Shown here piece by piece: positions 55,889 to 64,000 of a stretch of DNA of 64,000 nucleotides (its first letter is position 1; every line of letters begins with the position of its first letter). The notes under the pieces were generated by a model. That model searched no databases. It was not told where the DNA came from and worked only from the letters and a program-made list of their open reading frames with translations. Source of the DNA: an uncultured Collinsella sp. (GTDB lineage Bacteria > Actinomycetota > Coriobacteriia > Coriobacteriales > Coriobacteriaceae); contig CABQLI010000003.1 of assembly GCA_902464965.1 (NCBI GenBank), positions 1-64,000 on the forward strand. The letters run 5' to 3'. The translations under genes were made by a program, and so were the position numbers.

Positions 55889-58342
55889 TTACATCAAATC
55901 ATAGGCGTCGACGTCAACGCTCACGCTCACGCCGCGCACAGAGCCCGCCTCTTTGAGGCAGGCGTCGATATCATCAGAGACATGGTACCCCACGGGCGAC
56001 TTCACAAGCAGATGGAAGCGGTAACGGTCCTTGGCTCTCTCGATTACACACGAAGCCGGGCCCAGCACCTGCGGCACGGAACTCCCCGCCCGCAAAAAGT
56101 CGGGCGCGGCGGCATGCCAGCGGCGCTTAAGAAGCTTTGCAATGCGCCCGATGTAGTCTTGCGCGTCGTCTCGGTTAGCCGACCACGCCAAGATGTTGAC
56201 CAGGCGAACAAACGGCGGGTACAGCGCGTCGCGGCGCTGATCCAGGTCGTAGTCGGTAAAGATCGAACGGTCATGCTCAGCGACGGCGCGAATGACCGGG
56301 TCCTCGGGCAGGTATGTCTGGATGATGACCTCGCCGGGGCGATCGCCGCGACCGGCACGGCCGGCGACTTGCTCCAGTAGATCGTAGGCGCGCTCCCCTG
56401 CGCGGAAGTCCGGCAGCTTGAGGGCGAAGTCGGCATTGACCACGCCCACGAGCGTGACCTCGGGAAAGTCGAGGCCCTTTGCGATCATTTGGGTGCCCAG
56501 CAGCACCGCGCAATCAGCGGCATCGAACTGCTCGAGCAGCTTTTTGTGCGCGTCCTTTCCGCGCGTGGAATCGGCATCCATGCGAATAATGGCGACATCC
56601 TCGGGAAGCATCTGATGCAGTGCGTCCTCGATCTGCTGCGTACCCAGACCCATTTTTGCCAGGTAGCGACTGCCACATTTGGGGCAACGGCTCGTGGGCG
56701 CGGGATACGGCTTCACGCGCCAAGACGAACCGCAGGTGTGACATTGCAGCGTGTGCGTGCGCTCGTGATATGTAAGCGCGGTGGAGCAGTGATTGCAGGT
56801 GGGGACGCAGCCGCACTCGCGGCACATAAGGAACGGCGCAAAGCCACGGCGGTTATGCAGCAGCACGGCCTTCTCGCGGCGTTCGACTACGCGCTCGAGG
56901 CCTTCCATCAGCGGTTTTGAGAACATGGAGCGGCTGCCGTGCGAGAACTCGCGGCGCAGGTCGGCAATGCGAACCGTGGGCAGCACGGCGTGTCCCGGGC
57001 GCTCGGGCATCTCGACGCGCGTCCAGGTGGCACCGTTATACGTGCCACGGCGGCAGCGATCGAGGGCCTCGGCCGAGGGCGTGGCGGAGCCCAACACGAG
57101 CGGGCAGCGGTAGCGGCGCGCCATCTCGGCCGCCACCTCGCGCGCGTGGTAACGCGGGCTGGAGCCCTGCTTGTAACTGGTCTCGTGCTCCTCGTCGATG
57201 ATGATGAGGCCCAAGTCGCTGAGCGGGCAAAAGAGCGCCGAGCGGGCGCCGACGACCACGCGGGCCGCACCGCTGGCGACCATATCCCACTGGTCCAGAC
57301 GCTCGCCGGCCGAAAGGCGCGAATGGAACACGGCAACCGTCTCGCCAAAGCGCGAGCGAAAGCGGCCGACGGTCTGGGCCGTCAGCGAGATCTCAGGCAC
57401 GAGCACGCAGACTGAACGGCCGGCCGCGAGTACGCGCTCGATGGCGGAGAGGTAGACCTCAGTTTTACCGGACCCGGTGACGCCGTCTACGAGCACAACG
57501 TCGCCATGAGCGTCCAGACGGGCGCGCTCAATCTGCGCGAGCGCCTGCTGCTGGCCGTTCGTGAGCGCGACTGGTGCCTTGCCGCTTGCCGAGGACAGCG
57601 TGGTCTGCTCGCTGCAGCCACGCCAGGCGCGACGCTCCTCCACCACCACGACGCCGCGCTTTTCGAGCGCCTTGATGGTCGCCGACATGTTGTTGTAGAG
57701 CAGGTTGAGATCGCGCGTCGTGACCGGGCCGCACTGGAGCGCCTCGATGAGCTGACGCTGGCGAACCGCGGTCTTGGTCGGCGTGTAGTCGAAACCCTCG
57801 GGCGTGAGCATGACCCAGCGATTTTGGATAGGCTTGACGGCGGGGCGCTCAACCGTCCACACGCCGTCATCGCCCTTGACCACGCGCGGACTTCCACCCG
57901 GGGGCAAGAACAAACGCAGGCACTCGGAAAGCGTCGCGACATACTCGCGGCTCATCCAGCGTGCGATACGGGCAGCCTCGACAGTAAAGAGCGGTTTGCT
58001 GAGGATAGCCTCGATGGGCTTGATGCGTGCGGGGTCGAGGGCGATGTTGCCTTGTAGGTCGCCCAGCTCAGGCGCAATGTCGACAATATAGCCCGCGGCG
58101 GCACGGTTACCAAAGTGGACCAGGACGGTGGAGCCGATCTGCGCGTCGTTAGCAAGGGGGCGGGGGATGCCGTAGGCGAATGGCTCGGACAGCGCACGCG
58201 TCGGGATGTCGAGGACCACGCTCGCATAGGCGGTGACGGGTTCGGGTACAGGCTTAGGCTGAGCCGAGGCAGCGGCAGGCACAGGCTTCACCGGAGCCCG
58301 CTCGGGTTCCGGCGAACCAAACAGCGAAAGTTGCTCGACCAT
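55889..58342 (-). CDS. priA: Primosomal replication helicase PriA
   Basis: 817 residues. Walker A GVTGSGKTEVYL, DEEH box in IIDEEHETSYKQ, helicase motifs GSATPSAEAL and QVAGRAGRGDRPGEV, and two Cys clusters (CRECGCVPTCNHC and CHTCG...CPKCG) for the zinc domain. A 50-residue Pro/Ala-rich linker opens the protein. It restarts stalled replication forks. Between gltX and def on the minus strand. Confidence 0.95.
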   Translation of the reverse strand: MVEQLSLFGSPEPERAPVKPVPAAASAQPKPVPEPVTAYASVVLDIPTRALSEPFAYGIPRPLANDAQIGSTVLVHFGNRAAAGYIVDIAPELGDLQGNIALDPARIKPIEAILSKPLFTVEAARIARWMSREYVATLSECLRLFLPPGGSPRVVKGDDGVWTVERPAVKPIQNRWVMLTPEGFDYTPTKTAVRQRQLIEALQCGPVTTRDLNLLYNNMSATIKALEKRGVVVVEERRAWRGCSEQTTLSSASGKAPVALTNGQQQALAQIERARLDAHGDVVLVDGVTGSGKTEVYLSAIERVLAAGRSVCVLVPEISLTAQTVGRFRSRFGETVAVFHSRLSAGERLDQWDMVASGAARVVVGARSALFCPLSDLGLIIIDEEHETSYKQGSSPRYHAREVAAEMARRYRCPLVLGSATPSAEALDRCRRGTYNGATWTRVEMPERPGHAVLPTVRIADLRREFSHGSRSMFSKPLMEGLERVVERREKAVLLHNRRGFAPFLMCRECGCVPTCNHCSTALTYHERTHTLQCHTCGSSWRVKPYPAPTSRCPKCGSRYLAKMGLGTQQIEDALHQMLPEDVAIIRMDADSTRGKDAHKKLLEQFDAADCAVLLGTQMIAKGLDFPEVTLVGVVNADFALKLPDFRAGERAYDLLEQVAGRAGRGDRPGEVIIQTYLPEDPVIRAVAEHDRSIFTDYDLDQRRDALYPPFVRLVNILAWSANRDDAQDYIGRIAKLLKRRWHAAAPDFLRAGSSVPQVLGPASCVIERAKDRYRFHLLVKSPVGYHVSDDIDACLKEAGSVRGVSVSVDVDAYDLM

Positions 58343-58381
58343 GGCCCCAGCACCTCCTATCCCATACGTCTACAGAAACAA

Positions 58382-58407
58382 GAGCCCCGCTCGGGTGAAC
58401 GGGGCTC
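58382..58407 (-). terminator. Terminator of gltX
   Basis: GAGCCCCG (58382-58389) pairs with CGGGGCTC (58400-58407); on minus the stem is followed by TTGTTT. Confidence 0.65.
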
Positions 58408-58430
58408 GGATACATACGTTTGCGCAGCGA

Positions 58431-59906
58431 TTACAGCGCCATCGTGCGGGCGCGGTCGATGCGCGCCAAGCAATCGTCGCGGCCGACGAGTGCCATGGTC
58501 TCGCCCAACGGAGGGCTCACCATGTTGCCGCAAACGGCGACGCGCACGGCCTGGAACACCACGCGCTTCTTAAGGTCCATCTGCTCGGGCAACGGCTCAA
58601 GCGCAGCGTCGATGTTGGCAGCCGTCCACTCGTCCACGCCCTCGAGCGCGCCCTTGGCGGCATCCAGAATGGCACCCATGCCCTCCTTGGCCAGGCCCTT
58701 GTTGACGGACTTCTCGTCATACTCGAGCGTCTCGGCCGTAGCGAAGATGGGAGCGGCGACGGTCACGGCGTCGGCCGGCATCTTGGTGCGCGGCTTAACG
58801 ATGGCGGCAAGCGCGTCGATCCAATCCTCGCCGTACTCGACATTACCCTCGATGAGACCCGCCTCGTGCAGCTCGGGAACCATGATCTCGTCGGCAAACT
58901 GAGCATCGGACATGCCATTGATGTACTCGGCGTTGACCCAGTCGAGCTTCTTGGGGTCGAAGGTCGCCGGGTTCTTGGAGATGCGGTCGAGCGAGAACTT
59001 GCTGGCCAGGACATCGCGCGGGATGATCGTGGTTTCGCCGTCGAGCGACCAGCCGAGCAGCGCCAGGTAGTTGACAAAGGCGTCGGACAGGTAGCCGGCG
59101 TCGCGGTACTCCTCCACCGAGGTGGCGCCGTGGCGCTTGGAGAGCTTTTTGCCGTCGGCGCCCAGGATCATGGAGATGTGAGCGAACGTGGGCACGGGAG
59201 CGCCGAGGGCCTCGTAGACCATGACCTGACGCGGGGTGTTGGACAGGTGGTCGTCGCCGCGGATGACGTGGGTGATCTTCATCATGGCGTCGTCGACGAC
59301 GGTCGCGAAGTTATACGTGGGCGTACCGTCGGAGCGGAAGATGACAAAGTCGTCGAGCTCCTTGGCGTCGAAGGTCACCTCTCCGTGGACGGCGTCGTGG
59401 ATGACGACGTCGCCGCGGTCCTCGGGCACCTTGATGCGCAGGACGTAGGACTCCCCGGCCTCGATGCGGCGGCGGGCCTCCTCGGGATCAAGATCGCGGC
59501 AACGGCGCTGATAGCCCTGGAAGGGGTCCTTGCGCTCCTGCGCGGCCTTGCGGTCGGCGTCGAGCTGCTCCTTGGTGCAGAAGCAGGGATAGGCCTTGCC
59601 CTCGTCCCAAAGCTTCTGAGCGGCCTGCTTGTACAGGTCCAGGCGCTCGGTCTGGGCGTAGGGGCCAAAATCGCCGCCCACCTCGGGACCCTCGTCCCAG
59701 TCCAGGCCCAGCCAACGCATGCCGCGCAGGATGATCTGCGTGTTCTCGTCGGTGGAGCGGGTGGGGTCGGTGTCGTCGATGCGCAGGATGAACGTGCCGC
59801 CGTTTGCGCGGGCGAAAGCCCAGTTATAGATAGCGGTGCGGGCGCCGCCGATGTGCAGCTTGCCCGTCGGTGAGGGTGCAAAGCGGACGCGAACGTCTGA
59901 TGCCAT
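58431..59906 (-). CDS. gltX: Glutamyl-tRNA synthetase
   Basis: 491 residues from ATG 59906 (GAGGAGATTTCC upstream). HIGH-type motif PSPTGKLHIGGAR, LRIDDTDPTRS, and KMSKS-type KKLSKRHGATS place it as class I GluRS. As no glnS is visible here, discrimination toward Gln-tRNA cannot be judged. Divergent from metK. Confidence 0.96.
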   Translation of the reverse strand: MASDVRVRFAPSPTGKLHIGGARTAIYNWAFARANGGTFILRIDDTDPTRSTDENTQIILRGMRWLGLDWDEGPEVGGDFGPYAQTERLDLYKQAAQKLWDEGKAYPCFCTKEQLDADRKAAQERKDPFQGYQRRCRDLDPEEARRRIEAGESYVLRIKVPEDRGDVVIHDAVHGEVTFDAKELDDFVIFRSDGTPTYNFATVVDDAMMKITHVIRGDDHLSNTPRQVMVYEALGAPVPTFAHISMILGADGKKLSKRHGATSVEEYRDAGYLSDAFVNYLALLGWSLDGETTIIPRDVLASKFSLDRISKNPATFDPKKLDWVNAEYINGMSDAQFADEIMVPELHEAGLIEGNVEYGEDWIDALAAIVKPRTKMPADAVTVAAPIFATAETLEYDEKSVNKGLAKEGMGAILDAAKGALEGVDEWTAANIDAALEPLPEQMDLKKRVVFQAVRVAVCGNMVSPPLGETMALVGRDDCLARIDRARTMAL

Positions 59907-59986
59907 GGAAATCTCCTCGATTGCAGGATGGATGTCTAACTGCACCAGTATAAAGCATCAAAGCAACCTCCGCACAAAGGGCACCG

Positions 59987-60078
59987 ACCTACTCATTGGG
60001 GACAGACTTAAATGACCAGTCGTTGGAGACGTTCTTAGTTTAAGGCTGGTCATTTATGTCTGTCCCCAATGAGTAGGT
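59987..60078. repeat. 33-bp inverted repeat between gltX and metK
   Basis: Arms 59987-60019 and 60046-60078 pair with one mismatch around a 26-base loop; each arm contains GGGGACAGAC, a string I associate with palindromic REP-like elements in other bacteria. It lies between the two divergent promoters. Confidence 0.8.
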
Positions 60079-60134
60079 GCGGAAAGGGTGTGAATGTTTG
60101 ATTTACGCGCTATGATGTGCCCTTGCATAGAGAG

Positions 60135-60169
60135 CCCGGCGGAATGGTAACGGTCGCCGGGACACGTTT
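60135..60169 (+). promoter_or_regulatory. Leader hairpin upstream of metK
   Basis: CCCGGCG (60135-60141) pairs with CGCCGGG (60155-60161), then ACACGTTTTT, resembling an attenuator. No known SAM riboswitch pattern is recognised. The metK ribosome site GAAAGGA follows. A possible -10 TATGAT is at 60111-60116. Confidence 0.4.
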
Positions 60170-60183
60170 TTGAAAGGACAATC

Positions 60184-61464
<1,281 letters not shown>

Positions 61465-61504
61465 GCTAACTCGAAAAGCAACAGCCAAATAACAACGCAC
61501 CAAA

Positions 61505-61537
61505 AGAAGTACCGGCCCCAACCGGTACTTCTTTTTT
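61505..61537 (+). terminator. Terminator of metK
   Basis: AGAAGTACCGG (61505-61515) pairs with CCGGTACTTCT (61522-61532), followed by TTTTTT. Confidence 0.9.
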
Positions 61538-61631
61538 ATTTAAAGGTTGTGAAGATGAGCCTACCTGGGACATGGAATAAATCACAGGCCGATAAATTTT
61601 GCAGCAGAGCGACTCCAGCCATGTATCCTAA

Positions 61632-61752
61632 GTTCCGAGGGCTTTGGTATTTGGTCGGTCGCGAGTTCCGCACGAGCCGGAGGCCACTTAATGTGGCCTC
61701 CGTGCGAGCCAGGACTGTAGAGCAGGCGACCAAATACCAAAGCCCTCGGAAC
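61632..61752. repeat. Nested inverted repeat between metK and sdaA
   Basis: Perfect 26-bp outer arms 61632-61657 and 61727-61752 enclose a core at 61664-61718 that is highly similar to the core at 55231-55284, although the outer arms are unrelated. The right arm ends 23 bases before sdaA. Confidence 0.85.
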
Positions 61753-61775
61753 GACGGGATAGAACAGGAGCACCC

Positions 61776-63383
61776 ATGGCAGGCAAGCCGCAAACACTAG
61801 CTACGACCTCGGCATTCGAAATCTTGGGCCCCGTCATGGTCGGCCCCAGCTCATCGCACACCGCCGGCGCCCTGCGCTGCGCCCAAGTTGCCGCCAGCCT
61901 GCTGGAAGGCCGCATCACCAAAGTCACCTTTGGCCTGTGGAACTCCTTCGCCCACACCTACCGCGGCCACGGCACCGATCGTGCACTCGTCGCGGGCATC
62001 CTGGGCCTCGACACCGATGACGAGAACATCAAGCAGGCCTTCGACCTCGCACGCGAGCAGGGCCTCGAATATCACTTTGACATCAAAGGCGACGACGCCT
62101 CCATCCACCCCAACACCGTCGACATCGACATGGTCGACGACACGGGCGCTACGGCACAGGTCCGCGGCGAGAGCCTGGGCGGCGGCAAGATGCGCATCAG
62201 CCGCATTAACGGCGTCGGCGTCGACATCTCGGGCATGTACTCCACACTCTTCGTGGCGCACAAGGACGTCCCCGGCGTGCTCGCCGCGCTCACCAACCTG
62301 CTCGCCTACGCACACGTGAACATCGCCTTCTGCCGCACCTACCGCACCGAAGTGGGCGGCCAGGCCTACTCCGTCTTTGAGACCGACGGCGCGCCCGACG
62401 ACACCGTCGTCCCGATGCTACGCAAGCTCGACAACGTCGATTACGCGACCTTTATCGAGCTCCCCGGTTCTGCCTCGTCGCTCTCCCCCGGCGTCTCGGC
62501 CAAGGAAATCTTCGACGACGGTGAGCAGCTGCTCGATGCGTGCGAGGAACTGGGGCTCAGCATCGGCGCCGTCATGGCCGTTCGCGAGGCGCGTCTGACC
62601 GGCGAGGCCCACGCCGTCGCTGCCATGCGCCGCGTGCTCGACGTCATGCGCGAGGAGACCACGGCCCCCATCGCCAATCCGCAGCGTTCGCTCGGTGGGC
62701 TTATCGGCGGCGAGGCCAAACTCGTCGATGCCACCAGCCGCAACGATTTGAGTGCAAGCCTGATGGGCCCCGTTCAGACCGACGCCGTGGCCCGCGCGAT
62801 GGCCGTGCTCGAACGCTCCGCCACCATGGGCGTGATCGTCGCCGCCCCCACGGCAGGCTCAGCGGGTGTTGTGCCCGGCTGCGTGCTTGCGCTCGCCGAT
62901 CGCCTGCAGCTCGACGACGAGCAGGTCATGGACGCGCTCTACTGCGCAGCCGCCATCGGCCTCAACCTCACCACGAGCGCCTGCGTCGCCGGCGCCGAGG
63001 GCGGATGCCAGGCCGAGGTGGGAAGCGCCGCCGCCATGGCAGCCGCCGCGCTGGTGCAGATGCTCGGCGGCACGCCCGAGCAGGCGCTCGACGCCAGTTC
63101 CATCGCGCTGAGTAACCTGCTGGGCCTCGTTTGTGACCCCGTCGGTGGCCTCGTGGAAGTGCCCTGCCAAAACCGCAACGCCATCGGCGTGGCAGCGGCC
63201 TTTAGCTCGGCACAACTCGCCCTCGCAGGCATTAAGAGCTTGGTGCCGTTTGACCAGATGGCACATGTCATGCTCTCGGTGGGTCACGCGTTGCCGGCCA
63301 CGCTGCGCGAGACGGCAAAGGGCGGCATCGCGCAGGCTCCGGCCGCACTTTCGGCCTGTGCAAAATGCGGCGTGTGCGGATAA
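61776..63383 (+). CDS. sdaA: L-serine dehydratase, iron-sulfur, single chain
   Basis: 535 residues. N-terminal beta domain (ILGPVMVGPSSSHTAGALR), an ACT-like middle (KDVPGVLAALTNLLAYAHVNIAFC) and the alpha catalytic domain with Fe-S cysteines (TSACVAGAEGGCQAEVG, VCDPVGGLVEVPC). It deaminates serine to pyruvate. In many Gram-positives beta and alpha chains are separate; here they are fused. ATG after CAGGAG. Confidence 0.95.
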   Translation: MAGKPQTLATTSAFEILGPVMVGPSSSHTAGALRCAQVAASLLEGRITKVTFGLWNSFAHTYRGHGTDRALVAGILGLDTDDENIKQAFDLAREQGLEYHFDIKGDDASIHPNTVDIDMVDDTGATAQVRGESLGGGKMRISRINGVGVDISGMYSTLFVAHKDVPGVLAALTNLLAYAHVNIAFCRTYRTEVGGQAYSVFETDGAPDDTVVPMLRKLDNVDYATFIELPGSASSLSPGVSAKEIFDDGEQLLDACEELGLSIGAVMAVREARLTGEAHAVAAMRRVLDVMREETTAPIANPQRSLGGLIGGEAKLVDATSRNDLSASLMGPVQTDAVARAMAVLERSATMGVIVAAPTAGSAGVVPGCVLALADRLQLDDEQVMDALYCAAAIGLNLTTSACVAGAEGGCQAEVGSAAAMAAAALVQMLGGTPEQALDASSIALSNLLGLVCDPVGGLVEVPCQNRNAIGVAAAFSSAQLALAGIKSLVPFDQMAHVMLSVGHALPATLRETAKGGIAQAPAALSACAKCGVCG

Positions 63384-63401
63384 CGGCAAAGAATGACTCA
63401 A

Positions 63402-63428
63402 AGGTGGGACAAATGTCCCACCTCTTTT
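63402..63428 (+). terminator. Terminator of sdaA
   Basis: AGGTGGGAC (63402-63410) pairs with GTCCCACCT (63415-63423), then CTTTT. Confidence 0.85.
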
Positions 63429-63532
63429 GAATGCCACCGTTTCCGTACCACAAACAGCAGGGCAATCGCTATAATGCAAGCCCAGTAAAAACACGATGAG
63501 CCATAAGGCGAAATTCGAAGGATATGCATACG

Positions 63533-64000
63533 ATGTCGCAAAACGATCGAACTCAACTGATTCCCGATCCGCAGCAGCCGAGCAGGCACACCGGCGGCGT
63601 TCAGTCACCGCGTCCTATCGCGCCGAGCCACGGTCAGCAGCGTGGTGCGGCAAACGCGCCCCAACGTCCGAACCAACAGCGACAGCAGCGTCAACAACGT
63701 CAGCAGCGCCAGGCAAACGGCAATGCGCCCAAGCAGCCCCCCACGCACGCTCGAGGCGATCGCGGCCCCGCGCGCAAGTCCGCCGGCAACAATAAATCGG
63801 GCAAAAAGACGACGCTCTTTGTCGTCCTGGGTCTAATCATCATTGTCTATATCGTAGGCATCGTAGCGTTTTCGCAGCTAGCTTACCCCAACACCACCAT
63901 TGCCGGCGTCGACGTCTCGTTCTCCAACGCTTCGTCTGCCGCCACCAAGGTCAACTCGGCATGGAAGCACTATAAGCTCACCGTGACAGGCGATGACTTT
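63533..64000 (+). CDS. Membrane-anchored protein, peptidoglycan-binding type (truncated by window edge)
   Basis: 156 codons from ATG 63533 to the edge, with GAAGGA 13-18 bases upstream (somewhat far). Residues 1-95 are Gln/Arg/Pro-rich (RQQRQQRQQRQ) and cytoplasmic; one membrane helix at about 103-123 (TLFVVLGLIIIVYIVGIV); then outside, FSQLAYPNTTIAGVDVSFSN, the start of a PG_binding_4-like domain as found in VanW or L,D-transpeptidase proteins. A TATAAT at 63470-63475 is a possible -10. The catalytic part, if any, is beyond the window. Confidence 0.65.
   Translation, partial: MSQNDRTQLIPDPQQPSRHTGGVQSPRPIAPSHGQQRGAANAPQRPNQQRQQRQQRQQRQANGNAPKQPPTHARGDRGPARKSAGNNKSGKKTTLFVVLGLIIIVYIVGIVAFSQLAYPNTTIAGVDVSFSNASSAATKVNSAWKHYKLTVTGDDF

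Noticed and set aside
58341..59873. 510-codon plus frame opposite gltX
   Set aside because: Antisense shadow; the gltX motifs are on minus.

Overview
The window looks like a chromosomal segment of a Coriobacteriia actinobacterium, most likely Collinsella. This is inferred from the GC-rich, GAG/CTG/GCC-biased housekeeping genes, the glgB-glgP-glgC-glgD-glgA glycogen block followed by a GH13-MalQ fusion, an LPXTG-type wall protein, and defence proteins resembling Streptomyces families. No rRNA or other definitive marker is present, so genus level is an inference.

Positions 1-23200 form an accessory defence island, mostly on the minus strand and AT-richer than the rest. In order it holds: a PHP-domain protein running off the left edge; an LPXTG surface protein; a HepT/MntA toxin-antitoxin pair; an amber-interrupted unknown gene with DUF4238 and HEPN-motif genes; an AbiGi/AbiGii pair whose second gene is split at an A7 slippery run; a small membrane-anchored protein; a lone IS21-like end; a KAP-like P-loop NTPase; a SIR2-HerA system; a cluster at 16164-20443 (beta-tailed small protein, GT-B/TagF-like protein with a poly-C frameshift, STAND NTPase with TPRs, 59-residue protein); a decayed gene; and a membrane/soluble gene pair. 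No integrase or clear attachment site was seen.

Positions 23290-36810 hold a capsule/exopolysaccharide operon transcribed leftwards from a putative promoter near 36800. It has a LoaP/NusG-like antiterminator with a long leader, a priming sugar transferase, UDP-glucose dehydrogenase, glycosyltransferases, a radical SAM protein, Wzy, Wzx, a TupA-like ATP-grasp protein and a UDP-GlcNAc 2-epimerase. The edge genes have host-like high GC while the interior is AT-rich, which suggests a swapped serotype cassette.

Positions 37225-38751 carry tRNA-Ala(GGC), thiamine pyrophosphokinase and a HAD phosphatase. Positions 39098-52189 are the glycogen block. GlgB and GlgA both end in histone-H1-like Lys/Ala tails, and shared GGTAAAACG sites precede both glgB and the GH13-MalQ gene.

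Positions 52279-64000 are conserved housekeeping: FmdB-like zinc ribbon; rsmB, fmt, def, priA and gltX on minus; metK, sdaA and a truncated membrane-anchored protein on plus. Several intergenic gaps here carry long inverted repeats, two of which share a common nested core.
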